This document shows positions 45,196 to 53,413 of a stretch of 64,000 nucleotides of DNA, piece after piece. The position numbers were made by a program, and so were the translations under genes. Source of the stretch: Collinsella sp. (GTDB taxonomy: Bacteria > Actinomycetota > Coriobacteriia > Coriobacteriales > Coriobacteriaceae). Where the stretch lies: NCBI GenBank assembly GCA_019413925.1, contig DXMY01000052.1, positions 13,308-77,307 on the forward strand, written 5' to 3'. Every line of letters starts with the position of its first letter. Within the stretch, counting starts at the first letter, position 1. Below the pieces are notes generated by a model that worked only from the letters and a program-made list of their open reading frames with translations, did not search any database and was not told the origin of the DNA.

Positions 45196-45729
45196 ATGTC
45201 TCAGCACATCAAACACGGCTGCGACCATATCTTCTTTATCGGCTTTTTGGGCGCGGGCAAATCGACGCTCGCGCGCAACGTCGGCACTATGTTCAAGCGG
45301 CGTTTTATCGATACCGATCGTTTGGTTGTGCGTCGATGTGGCAAGTCGGTGACCGAGATATTTGAGACCGAGGGCGAGGATCGTTTTCGCGAGCTTGAGA
45401 CCTCGGCACTCCGTTCGCTTCAAAGCGAGCGCAGCCTGCTGGTGTCGTGCGGGGGTGGCATCGTCGAGACGCCGGTGAACATTGAGCTGATGCATGAGAT
45501 GGGTATATGCGTGTACCTCGAAGGCGACTTTGAGGACTCGTTGCGCCAGATTCGCCGCTCCGATACCCGGCCCGATTTCCGCTCGCCCGAGCACGCTGCG
45601 CGCCTGTTTGAGCATCGCCGTCCGCTGTATCGCCAGGCCGCCGATATTACCCTTGATATTCGCAACAAGTCCTTCGAGGACGTTTCCTACCTTTGTGCCG
45701 AGATGCTTTTGGAGCGTGGACTGCTATGA
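45196..45729 (+). CDS. aroK: Shikimate kinase
   Basis: 177 aa. Walker A GFLGAGKST (residues 16-24), shikimate-binding Asp in FIDTDRL, Arg in EDRFRELE, SCGGGIVETP and the lid/Arg region FEHRRPLYRQAAD are all present, so it should be catalytically competent. It phosphorylates shikimate in aromatic amino acid synthesis. It starts 8 bases after yqeG and overlaps the next gene by 4 nt (ATGA). The next gene is the AroB-like one. Confidence 0.9.
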   Translation: MSQHIKHGCDHIFFIGFLGAGKSTLARNVGTMFKRRFIDTDRLVVRRCGKSVTEIFETEGEDRFRELETSALRSLQSERSLLVSCGGGIVETPVNIELMHEMGICVYLEGDFEDSLRQIRRSDTRPDFRSPEHAARLFEHRRPLYRQAADITLDIRNKSFEDVSYLCAEMLLERGLL

Positions 45730-46835
45730 TTCGCCGTCAACTTATCAATTTCCAAAACCGCAGTGTCGATGTCCGCGTTGGATTGGGCGCGTTCGAGGAG
45801 CTGTCGCGCATGTTTGCCTCGGCTGTGGGCAAGCCTAAGCGCGCGATGGTGGTTTGGAACGACGCTACATCCGAGCGTTTTGGCGAGGTCGTCGAGCATG
45901 CGCTGGTCGACGCCGGTTTTGCCGTGTCGCTGCTCGTCCTCGAGGTTTCTCCTGCCGGTGCTACGCTGGCCGATGCCGATACCGTCTTTGGCGCCCTGTC
46001 GGCTAACGGCATTACCTGCGACGATCTCGTTGTCGCTGTCGGTGACACGGCGACCTGCTCGGTCGTTTGTTGGTGTGCCAATCAGTGGTGCGGTCGCACC
46101 GAGTGCGCCTTGCTGCCGACGACGTTCGACGCCATGCTCACGGTTGCGACGACCATGAAGCCGCTTGTCGCCTCGTCCGCGCATGCGCTTCCCGCTATCG
46201 CGTTCTGTCCCGAGCCGGGCTTGGTCGTGTGTGACCTCGACCTTGTTCGCGAGGCGGACCCCGAGGACCTTAAGCTCGGCTATGCAGTACTTGTTGGCAC
46301 CATGCTTTCGAGCAGCAAGTCCCGCTGGAATCAGTTTACTGAGTCCGTCCCCGAGATTCTCGCGGGCGAGGAGGTCGCGCTCGTCAATGCCGTTCAGTGG
46401 TCTCAGACTGCCCGCAAGGACGTACTGATGGCCACGAACCCGAGCGCCCGCCATGCGCTCGATTTTGGCAAGATGGGGGAGCGTACCCTGCGCGCCTGCC
46501 TGGGTAAAGCCGCGGCGCAGGTTCCTGCCTACCAGCTGCTGTCTGAGGGCATGCGCTTTGAGGCGCGCCTAGCACATGATGCCTGCGACTTTGATATCGA
46601 TTACGTCTTTGAGGTCGATGACTGCCTGGAGGACTTTGGTATCGAGGAGCTCGCCTTCGATCTGGAGCCTGCCGCATATATCGAGGAGTTCCGCAGGCAG
46701 CAGTTTGTCCGCTCGAACCGTAGTATGTTGCCGCTGCCCGTGGCACTCGGCGCCATTCGTCTAACGAGCGTTGAGGACGAGGTCCTCGACCGCCATGCTC
46801 ACGCCTACTTGGCTTCTCGCAAAGAACTTCTCTAG
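45726..46835 (+). CDS. AroB-like (3-dehydroquinate synthase) pseudoenzyme
   Basis: 369 aa. The length, order of segments and position after aroK match AroB. Key residues are missing: the NAD loop GGGvxGD reads AVGDTATC; the QVDSSVGGKT active-site segment after LPTT reads FDAMLTVATT; the EVIKYG Glu is replaced by GYAVLVG; the FGHTxGHAxE His motif reads LDFGKMGERTLR; the downstream HGEAVAIGM His is LSEGMRFEA. All three zinc ligands are therefore absent. It is unlikely to make 3-dehydroquinate; a structural or regulatory role, or a new reaction, is possible. No frameshift or stop; the frame is well maintained. Confidence 0.72.
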   Translation: MIRRQLINFQNRSVDVRVGLGAFEELSRMFASAVGKPKRAMVVWNDATSERFGEVVEHALVDAGFAVSLLVLEVSPAGATLADADTVFGALSANGITCDDLVVAVGDTATCSVVCWCANQWCGRTECALLPTTFDAMLTVATTMKPLVASSAHALPAIAFCPEPGLVVCDLDLVREADPEDLKLGYAVLVGTMLSSSKSRWNQFTESVPEILAGEEVALVNAVQWSQTARKDVLMATNPSARHALDFGKMGERTLRACLGKAAAQVPAYQLLSEGMRFEARLAHDACDFDIDYVFEVDDCLEDFGIEELAFDLEPAAYIEEFRRQQFVRSNRSMLPLPVALGAIRLTSVEDEVLDRHAHAYLASRKELL

Positions 46836-46872
46836 GATTTATTGACATACATCGTCTTTCGTATCATGTTGA

Positions 46873-46934
46873 GGGGCGGGTTTCCAATCGGTTGCGAATC
46901 GCGCGCGATTCCGTACGCTGATTGAGCCCGTCCC
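46873..46934 (+). promoter_or_regulatory. Structured leader before pepQ
   Basis: GGGGCGGG (46873-46880) pairs with CCCGTCCC (46927-46934, one wobble); inside, GAATCGCG/CGCGATTC is a perfect 16-nt palindrome. There is no U tract. TTGACA at 46842-46847 lies upstream but the spacing to TATCAT is only 14. It may be a 5' untranslated RNA structure. Confidence 0.45.
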
Positions 46935-46966
46935 GTCTTTATGAAGACAACAAGAAAGGAATCTGC

Positions 46967-48097
46967 ATGTCAGAGTTTGCTGCCGGTCCTGCCGGTCGTA
47001 TTGAGCGTGTCCGTGCCCTGATGGCTGAGCGCGGCTACGACGCTATCGTGGTGCGCGACGAGGCCAACCTTCGTTGGCTTACGGGCGTGAAGGGCGTCTT
47101 CGATTACACCTTCGAGTTCCCGCACGCTGCGTTTATTACAGCCGACCAGTGCCTGTTCCATACCGACTCGCGCTATCTCAACAGTTTTGAGGAGAACACG
47201 CCCGCCGGCAGCCCCTGGGTTTACGACATGGACGAGGGCGCCATCCCCGGTTGGGTCGCCGGCAAGATCGCGGCCAACAAGTGCCGCGTCTGCGCTGTCG
47301 AGGACGACATGCAGATCAATTTCTACCAGGGTATTCAGCGTGGCCTGGAGGACCGCTCCGTTGCCTGCATGCTGCCGCTGATGCATGACGACATCCGTAA
47401 GATGCGCGCCATCAAGGACGCCGAGGAGATCGAGCTCATGCGCCACGCGCAGTCGATCACCGACGCCGCCTTCCAGCACATGCTCGGCTATATTAAGCCC
47501 GGTATGACCGAGAAGCAGGTCCGCAACGAGCTCGAGAACTTTATGTTCGCTAACGGTGCCGACAGCCTGGCCTTTGGCTCCATCGTCGCGAGCGGTCCCA
47601 ACACCGCCAATCCGCATGCCGTCCCGAGCGACCGTGTGATCGAGAAGGGCGACTTCGTTCTCATGGATTATGGCGCGGGCTACTGCGACTATCGCTCCGA
47701 TATGACGCGTACCGTCGTGATGGGCGAGCCCACGCAAGAACAGCTCGACCTGTACGCGCTCGTGCGCCGTACGCACGAGGAGTGCGTCGCCGCCATCCAT
47801 CCGGGCGTCGAGGGCAATGACATTTTCAAGCTTTCCAAGAAGATCATTGGCGATGCCGGCTATGGCGATTACTACAACCATGGTCTGGGCCACGGCGTGG
47901 GCATTGACATCCATGAGCTGCCCAACTTCAACCGCAGCAAGAATATCATCGAGGTCGGCTCGGTTATCACCATGGAGCCCGGCGTCTACCTGCCCGGCGT
48001 GGGCGGCGTGCGTCTGGAGGACTACGGCGTGGTCACCGAGAACGGCTACGAGCCCTTCACCAAGACGCCGCATGACCTTCACGTCATCGATTGCTAG
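46967..48097 (+). CDS. Xaa-Pro aminopeptidase (M24 family, PepQ/PepP-type)
   Basis: 376 aa. An N-terminal creatinase-like domain (IERVRALMAERGYDAIVVRD) precedes the pitta-bread peptidase domain with metal ligands: DYGAGYCDYRSDMTRT (two Asp), GLGHGVGIDIHELPN (His), TMEPGVYLPG (Glu) and RLEDYGVV (Glu). All five are intact. It removes residues next to proline. AAAGGA precedes ATG 46967. It sits upstream of efp, a common pair. Confidence 0.93.
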   Translation: MSEFAAGPAGRIERVRALMAERGYDAIVVRDEANLRWLTGVKGVFDYTFEFPHAAFITADQCLFHTDSRYLNSFEENTPAGSPWVYDMDEGAIPGWVAGKIAANKCRVCAVEDDMQINFYQGIQRGLEDRSVACMLPLMHDDIRKMRAIKDAEEIELMRHAQSITDAAFQHMLGYIKPGMTEKQVRNELENFMFANGADSLAFGSIVASGPNTANPHAVPSDRVIEKGDFVLMDYGAGYCDYRSDMTRTVVMGEPTQEQLDLYALVRRTHEECVAAIHPGVEGNDIFKLSKKIIGDAGYGDYYNHGLGHGVGIDIHELPNFNRSKNIIEVGSVITMEPGVYLPGVGGVRLEDYGVVTENGYEPFTKTPHDLHVIDC

Positions 48098-48115
48098 CTC
48101 ATTTCGATAGATTTT

Positions 48116-48163
48116 TGGGGCGGGACGTCCGGATCGATTCGGACGCCCCGCGTTCTCTTTTTA
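48116..48163 (+). terminator. Terminator after pepQ
   Basis: A GC-rich hairpin (GGGGCGGGACGTCCG with CGGACGCCCCGC, 8-nt loop) followed by GTTCTCTTTTT. Confidence 0.75.
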
Positions 48164-48193
48164 TGCGCTCGCTGCAGGCGCCGTCTGCAAGTG

Positions 48194-48199
48194 TATAAT
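48194..48199 (+). promoter_or_regulatory. Likely -10 box of efp
   Basis: A perfect TATAAT lies 58 bases before the efp start and beyond the upstream terminator. No good -35 is seen at 16-18 bp. Confidence 0.45.
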
Positions 48200-48256
48200 T
48201 TCGGTCGTATGTAATTTGGACGCTTGTGCGTTCTGCCCATAACAAGAAAGGTCACT

Positions 48257-48820
48257 ATGCCTACCATTTCTACCGCCGACTTCAAGAACGGCCTCGGTCT
48301 TCGCATTAAGGACAAGGTCTACACCATCGTCGAGTTCCAGCATGTCAAGCCGGGCAAGGGCGGCGCGTTTGTGCGCTACAAGACCCGCGACATCAAGAGC
48401 GGCCGCGTCGTCGAGAACACCTGCAACGCCGGCACCAAGTTCGAGAGCGTCATGCTCACCACCCGTGAGTTCCAGTACCTCTACAACGATGGCACCGACT
48501 ACATCTTCATGGACAACGAGTCCTATGAGCAGGTTCCCGTTCCCGAGGACATGGTGGGCGAGAACTCCAAGTGGCTGCGCGAGAACGACATCTGCCAGCT
48601 GCTCTTCGCTGACGATGAGCTCATGGGCGTGACTCCGCCGATGTTCATCGAGACCACCATCGTCCAGACCGACCCGGGCTTTAAGGGCGACACCGTCCAG
48701 GGTTCCACCAAGCCGGCCACGATTGACACCGGCGCTGTCATCCAGGTCCCCATGTACCTCAACGAGGGCGAGGTCATCAAGGTTGACACCCGCGACGGCA
48801 AGTTCGTCTCCCGCGTCTAG
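48257..48820 (+). CDS. efp: Elongation factor P
   Basis: 187 aa, three beta-barrel domains expected. Domain I has the loop KPGKGGAFVR with Lys34, the usual modification site. It rescues ribosomes stalled at polyproline. AAGAAAGG precedes ATG 48257. No modification enzymes (epmAB, ymfI) are visible, so the Lys may be unmodified or modified by a factor elsewhere. Followed by the Asp23 gene after 24 bases. Confidence 0.96.
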   Translation: MPTISTADFKNGLGLRIKDKVYTIVEFQHVKPGKGGAFVRYKTRDIKSGRVVENTCNAGTKFESVMLTTREFQYLYNDGTDYIFMDNESYEQVPVPEDMVGENSKWLRENDICQLLFADDELMGVTPPMFIETTIVQTDPGFKGDTVQGSTKPATIDTGAVIQVPMYLNEGEVIKVDTRDGKFVSRV

Positions 48821-48844
48821 CAACCAACTCTTCTAGGAGGACTC

Positions 48845-49207
48845 ATGCCCCAGGAAATCAAGATTGACGGCATCGGCATTTCGCCCGATGTTCTGACCGC
48901 CATCGTCTCGCGCGCCGTGTCGGATGTCGAGGGCATCGCCTCCGTTGGCGTCAAGGACCTTGCCACCAACCTTGTCTCCATGATGCTCTCGTCCAAGGCC
49001 CCGGCTTCCGAGCCGGCGGTCGAGGCCGAGGTCGTCGGCGACAAGCTCGCACTCACCGTGCGTGTCGTGGTGTTCTTTGGCTATCCGTTCAAGAAACTCG
49101 CCGAGGCCGTTCGCGCTGCCGTGGTCGCTGCCATCGATGCCCAGGTGGGCGTTGAGGTCGAGCGCGTTGACGTTTGCATCGACGGCCTCGTTTTCCCCAA
49201 GGAGTAA
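48845..49207 (+). CDS. Asp23/Gls24 family protein, second copy
   Basis: 120 aa. DGIGISPDVLTAIVSRAVSD, EVVGDKLALTVRVVVFFGYP and VERVDVCIDGLVF fit the DUF322 fold. It lies between efp and nusB, the YqhY position of Firmicutes, where the homologue is linked to lipid and acetyl-CoA carboxylase control. AGGAGG lies just before ATG. The other family member (2.5 kb) is next to fakA. Confidence 0.9.
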   Translation: MPQEIKIDGIGISPDVLTAIVSRAVSDVEGIASVGVKDLATNLVSMMLSSKAPASEPAVEAEVVGDKLALTVRVVVFFGYPFKKLAEAVRAAVVAAIDAQVGVEVERVDVCIDGLVFPKE

Positions 49208-49210
49208 CCT

Positions 49211-49798
49211 TTGAGCCTTAAGGTTTATCGCGGGCGTACGCTTGCCCGCAGTCAGGCGCTGCAGCTGCTGTTTCAGGCTGAGGCCACGGACAGCCCGCTC
49301 GAGCGCGTCCTCGAGGGCGATTTCCTGATCTCGAAGGGCCCCCTCGACCCCTATGCGCTGGAGCTGTGCCGCGGTGCCTACGAGCATATCGATCGCATCG
49401 ACTGTGCCTTGCGCGCCGTCGCCAAGAACTGGGATCTTATGCGCATGCCCGGCGCCGACCGCAATCTGCTGCGTATCGCCGTCTACGAGATGCGCTTCCT
49501 TACCGACGAAGAGGTCTCGGACGCCATCGTGATCAACGAGGCCGTTGAGCTTGCCAAGGCCTATGGGACCGACCAGTCCGCGTCGTTCGTCAACGGCGTG
49601 CTGGGCAAGATCGCTCGCAGCGAGGAGCTGCCGGGTGAGGACCTGTACCAGGAGCTGCTGGCCGAGGATCGCGCTCGCGAGGAGGCCCAGGCTGCCGAGG
49701 CTGCCGCCAAGGTCGCTGCCGCTCAGGCTACCGCCGGTGTACTTGCCGAGGATGTGGACGCTGCTGAGGCCGTCGAGGCCGACTCCGTCGAGGAGTAG
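49211..49798 (+). CDS. nusB: Transcription antitermination factor NusB
   Basis: 195 aa. The all-helical NusB core (RTLARSQALQLLFQAEATDS, DRNLLRIAVYEMRFL, INEAVELAKAYGTDQSASF VNGVLGKIA) ends near residue 145. A C-terminal Ala/Glu-rich tail of about 50 residues is extra. It binds boxA of rRNA transcripts with NusE. The start is TTG, with AAGGAG 6 nt upstream. Confidence 0.94.
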   Translation: MSLKVYRGRTLARSQALQLLFQAEATDSPLERVLEGDFLISKGPLDPYALELCRGAYEHIDRIDCALRAVAKNWDLMRMPGADRNLLRIAVYEMRFLTDEEVSDAIVINEAVELAKAYGTDQSASFVNGVLGKIARSEELPGEDLYQELLAEDRAREEAQAAEAAAKVAAAQATAGVLAEDVDAAEAVEADSVEE

Positions 49799-49800
49799 CC

Positions 49801-50040
49801 ATGCCAGAGGGTTCTGTCCGCAACTTTGACGAGATTTCGGACCGTCTGGACCAGATCATCGCTACCGTTCGCTCCAAGGATACGTCCTTGGAGCGTTCAC
49901 TCGATCTGTTTGACGAAGCGATTGAGCTGGGCTCCCGCGCGGTCGATATGGTCGACAAGTTTGAGCTGACGCCGCGTGAGGCCGATAAGCTCGAGCAGGA
50001 ATACGATGAGGATGCGGCAAACGAATCCCAGGATAGCTAG
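49801..50040 (+). CDS. xseB: Exodeoxyribonuclease VII small subunit
   Basis: 79 aa, helical. FDEISDRLDQIIATVRSKDT SLERSLDLFDEAIELG is the XseB pattern. It works with XseA in degrading single-stranded DNA, but no xseA lies in the window. The start is 2 bases after the nusB stop. The C-terminal tail is acidic. Confidence 0.9.
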   Translation: MPEGSVRNFDEISDRLDQIIATVRSKDTSLERSLDLFDEAIELGSRAVDMVDKFELTPREADKLEQEYDEDAANESQDS

Positions 50041-50075
50041 GCCGCATCTCCAGATACGAATGGTTGATGGCATTC

Positions 50076-50879
50076 ATGAAACGCGTGCGTCTTGATGACG
50101 AACTGATTTCACAGGGCATCTGCGCCGATCGCGCGGATGCCCTTCGCACTCTTATGGCCGGATTGGTCTCGAGTGGCGGCGAGCGCTTGACTTCGCCGGG
50201 CCTTAAGGTGATTCCGGGTCTGCCACTGCACGTGAAGGGGCGCATTCCCTATGTTGGCCGCGGCGGTCTTAAGCTCGAAGGCGCGCTTGATGCGTTTGGC
50301 ATCAATCCGACGGGCCTTAGCTGTCTGGATGTGGGCTGCTCTACCGGCGGCTTTACCGATTGCCTGCTCAAGCGCGGAGCTGCGACCGTTGTCTCGGTGG
50401 ACGTGGGTCGCGCCCAGTTCGATTGGTCGTTGCGTCAGGATGATCGCGTGACGCTGCATGAGCGCACAAACGTGACGCAGCTGCCTGAGCTTGGCTATGC
50501 CGGTGCCATCGACCTGGCTGTATGTGATGTCTCGTTTACCGGCATCGCGAATATCATCGACTCCGTGCTGGCGTGCCTGAAGCCTTCGGGTTCGTTCTGC
50601 ACGCTCGTAAAGCCCCAGTTTGAGGCGCCGGCTGCGCTGGTGGGCGAGCGCGGTATCGTGACCGACCCCGCCGTCCGCCGCGATACGCTCGTGGCGGCGA
50701 TTGAGCTTTTTGCCGCCAAGGGCCTGTTCCCGCTTGACGTGTGCGTGTCGCCCATCCATGGCGCTAAGGGCAACGTTGAGTTTTTCCTGTACGGCAGAAG
50801 GTTTGCCCCTGGTGAACGCACCGACGATGAGCTGCAATCCCAGGTATCGGCTTTGAGCGAGAAAGCTGCAACGCTATGA
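50076..50879 (+). CDS. tlyA: TlyA-family rRNA 2'-O-methyltransferase
   Basis: 267 aa. An N-terminal S4 domain (VRLDDELISQGICADRADAL) precedes an FtsJ-like methyltransferase with YVGRGGLKLEGAL, CLDVGCSTGGFTDCLL (SAM loop), DVSFTG and LVKPQFEAP. TlyA methylates 16S/23S rRNA and can determine capreomycin susceptibility. ATG 50076 has GATGG upstream; ATG 50067 is possible. The stop overlaps nadK (ATGA). Confidence 0.93.
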   Translation: MKRVRLDDELISQGICADRADALRTLMAGLVSSGGERLTSPGLKVIPGLPLHVKGRIPYVGRGGLKLEGALDAFGINPTGLSCLDVGCSTGGFTDCLLKRGAATVVSVDVGRAQFDWSLRQDDRVTLHERTNVTQLPELGYAGAIDLAVCDVSFTGIANIIDSVLACLKPSGSFCTLVKPQFEAPAALVGERGIVTDPAVRRDTLVAAIELFAAKGLFPLDVCVSPIHGAKGNVEFFLYGRRFAPGERTDDELQSQVSALSEKAATL

Positions 50880-51736
50880 AGGTCTTTCTGGTTCCCAATT
50901 ACTACAAGCAAGAGGCGGTCGAGAGCGGCCTGATGCTCGAGCTTTGGCTTTCGCGCCAGGGCTACGAGGTCGCATGGGCTGCCGACCAGCGATCGAAGCT
51001 TCAAAGCACGCCTGATATTGATGGCTCAGATCTGGTCATTACGCTCGGCGGCGACGGTACGTTGCTGCGCGCTGCCCGCATCCTCAACCATCGCGAGATT
51101 CCTATCCTCGGTCTTTCCTATGGTCACCTGGGCTTTTTAACTGCTGCGAGCCCCGAGGAGCGCGACATTCTGCAGGTTGTGAGCGATGCTCTGTCCGGCG
51201 AGCTCCACGTGAGCCGCCGCGCCACCATCGCCGCGGATATTGTGTCCGTGCGCGAAGACGGCGCGAAGGATGTCGTGCGCACGTTTGCCCTCAACGATAT
51301 GGCACTTACGCGCGGCCCCCTGTCCGATATGGTCGAATTTGACATCACGGTGTCCGGCCATCATATCGACCGCCTTCGCGGCGACGGTGTCGTTGTTTCG
51401 ACGGCGACCGGCTCCACCGGCTACGCGCTTTCCGCCGGCGGCCCCATTGTCAGCCCCGATTACACGGGTATGGTCTGTGTGCCCATCGCTCCGCATACCA
51501 TTCAGGCTCGCGCTTTTTTGACCTCGCCGAGTGATGTCGTCGAGATCTTTATGTCCGATGACCGTCCGAGTGTTCCGGCGATCGCTATCGATGGACAGTT
51601 TATTACCTGCGATGGCACCGTTGAGAGCGTGGCCGTGCGCCGTGGTCCCGGCGACGTGCTGCTGCTCGATTACGGTCCCGAGAGCTTCTATAACTCGGTG
51701 AGCCGCGTGTTCTATGGAGTGCGCCATGATCGATGA
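50876..51736 (+). CDS. nadK: NAD kinase
   Basis: 286 aa. GGDGT in ITLGGDGTLLRAAR (near residue 58), NDMALTR and GDGVVVSTATGSTGYALSAGG are the NadK signatures. It makes NADP. Coupled to tlyA by a 4-nt overlap and overlapping recN by 11 nt, the common tlyA-nadK-recN order. Confidence 0.96.
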   Translation: MKVFLVPNYYKQEAVESGLMLELWLSRQGYEVAWAADQRSKLQSTPDIDGSDLVITLGGDGTLLRAARILNHREIPILGLSYGHLGFLTAASPEERDILQVVSDALSGELHVSRRATIAADIVSVREDGAKDVVRTFALNDMALTRGPLSDMVEFDITVSGHHIDRLRGDGVVVSTATGSTGYALSAGGPIVSPDYTGMVCVPIAPHTIQARAFLTSPSDVVEIFMSDDRPSVPAIAIDGQFITCDGTVESVAVRRGPGDVLLLDYGPESFYNSVSRVFYGVRHDR

Positions 51737-53354
51737 GCTGCAGGTTTCCAACATCGCGCTCATTCGCGAGGCGACGTTGGTTCCGAGTGCGGGCCTAACG
51801 GTTTTGACCGGCGAGACCGGCGCCGGCAAGACCGCGCTGCTCTCGGCGCTCAAGCTCATTTTGGGCGAGCGTGCAGATTCGTCGACGGTGCGCGAGGGAG
51901 AGGCGCTGGCGAGCGTCGAGGCGCGCTTGTTCGACGGCCCGCACGACACGGAGGGCTTTACCGTGCAACGCAGCCTTTCTGCCGAGGGTCGCAGCCGCGT
52001 CAAGATTGACGGCCGCATCGCCAGCGTGCGCGAGCTCTCCGAGCGCGTCGGCGTGATGATGGATCTGTGCGGCCAGCATGAACATCAGCGTCTGCTCGAT
52101 CCGGCGCATCATGTTGCCATGGTTGATGCCTGGGCTGGTCGCTCTGCGCTCGAGGCGCTCGACCGTTACCGTGCCTGCTTCAAGGCGTCGCGTGCGGCTG
52201 CCAAGGAGGTCCGTCGCGTGGAGGAAGCCTCACGCGCGCAGGGGAGTCGCGTCGAGGAGGCGCGCTTCGCCCTGGAGCGTATCGCCGAGGTCGACCCCAA
52301 GCCGGGTGAGTATGAGGAACTCGAGGAGCTGCTGCCGCGCTCCGAACATGCCGAGGTACTGGTTGCCACAGCTAACGATGCCCATGCATCGCTTGCCGCC
52401 GAAGGTGGAGCGCTCGATGCCGTGAACAGCGCCGTGGCAGAGCTTTCCCGTATGGCTACCGTCGATCGCAAACTGGGCGACATTGCCGATGCGCTTTCGG
52501 ATGCCTGCATCTCCCTTGAGGATAGCGCGAACGAGCTTCGTGCCTATCGCGATGGCGTCGCCTTCGACCCGCGCGAGCTCGCTCGCATGCGTGAGCGGTA
52601 TTCCGACCTCAAGGGCCTGTTGCGTCAGTGGGGTCCCACCATGGACGATGTTTTTGCCATGCGCGATCGCTCGCAAGAGCTGCTGTCCCTGGTCGATGAT
52701 GGCGATGAACAGATCAGAAAGGCGCGTGAGGCACTCGGGAGCGCCGAGCGCGAGCTGTTCGCTGCCGCCAAGGCACTTAAGCGTGCGCGTAATACCGCTG
52801 CTCCGCGTTTTTGTCACGAGGTTGGCCGCCAAATGGCGCGCCTGGAGATGGGCGGCGCCGAGCTCGTTTGGGAGTCGCGTGATCTTCCGCGCGCCGAGTG
52901 GACGCCGGCGGGTCCTTCAAGCTACGAGCTTTTGTATCGCAGCGGTGTCGGCTTGACGCCGCGTCCCCTGCGCCGCATTGCCTCGGGCGGCGAGCTCAGC
53001 CGCGTCATGCTGGCGAGCAAGGTGGTCTTGGGTAATGCTGACGGCGTCGACACACTGGTATTTGACGAGGTCGATGCCGGTGTCGGCGGCTCCACGGCTC
53101 GTGCTCTTGCTGGTGTGCTGGCCGATCTTGCCACTACGCATCAAGTGATTGTCGTAACCCACTTGGCGCAAGTCGCCGTCATGGCCGACAAGCATTATGT
53201 TGTCAGCAAGGAGCCGGGCGATGTTCCCCAGACGCATTTGGACGAGGTAACCGGCGAAGCGCGTACTGCCGAGATCGCCCGCATGCTCAGCGGCGATCAG
53301 TCCGAGGCAAGCTTGACCCACGCAAAGCAGATGCTCGAAGAAGTTCGAGGCTAG
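51726..53354 (+). CDS. recN: DNA repair protein RecN
   Basis: 542 aa. SMC-like. Walker A GETGAGKTALLSALK (from residue 29), an internal coiled-coil with LCGQHEHQRLLDP, signature GGELSRVMLASKVVLG and Walker B TLVFDEVDAGVGG. It acts in double-strand break repair. ATG 51726 has GGAG 6 nt upstream; an upstream ATG 51714 is less likely. Last gene of the run. Confidence 0.95.
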   Translation: MIDELQVSNIALIREATLVPSAGLTVLTGETGAGKTALLSALKLILGERADSSTVREGEALASVEARLFDGPHDTEGFTVQRSLSAEGRSRVKIDGRIASVRELSERVGVMMDLCGQHEHQRLLDPAHHVAMVDAWAGRSALEALDRYRACFKASRAAAKEVRRVEEASRAQGSRVEEARFALERIAEVDPKPGEYEELEELLPRSEHAEVLVATANDAHASLAAEGGALDAVNSAVAELSRMATVDRKLGDIADALSDACISLEDSANELRAYRDGVAFDPRELARMRERYSDLKGLLRQWGPTMDDVFAMRDRSQELLSLVDDGDEQIRKAREALGSAERELFAAAKALKRARNTAAPRFCHEVGRQMARLEMGGAELVWESRDLPRAEWTPAGPSSYELLYRSGVGLTPRPLRRIASGGELSRVMLASKVVLGNADGVDTLVFDEVDAGVGGSTARALAGVLADLATTHQVIVVTHLAQVAVMADKHYVVSKEPGDVPQTHLDEVTGEARTAEIARMLSGDQSEASLTHAKQMLEEVRG

Positions 53355-53372
53355 GTCGTATCAGCGGTGTTG

Positions 53373-53405
53373 GTGGGACAAAATAGACTGAAATTTTTGT
53401 CCCAC
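53373..53405. terminator. Palindrome/terminator between recN and rpiR-like gene
   Basis: GTGGGACAAAA (53373-53383) pairs with TTTTGTCCCAC (53395-53405). It lies between convergent genes; the T-rich side favours ending recN. It shares the GGGAC core seen in other palindromes here. Confidence 0.6.
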
Positions 53406-53413
53406 TACGCGTT

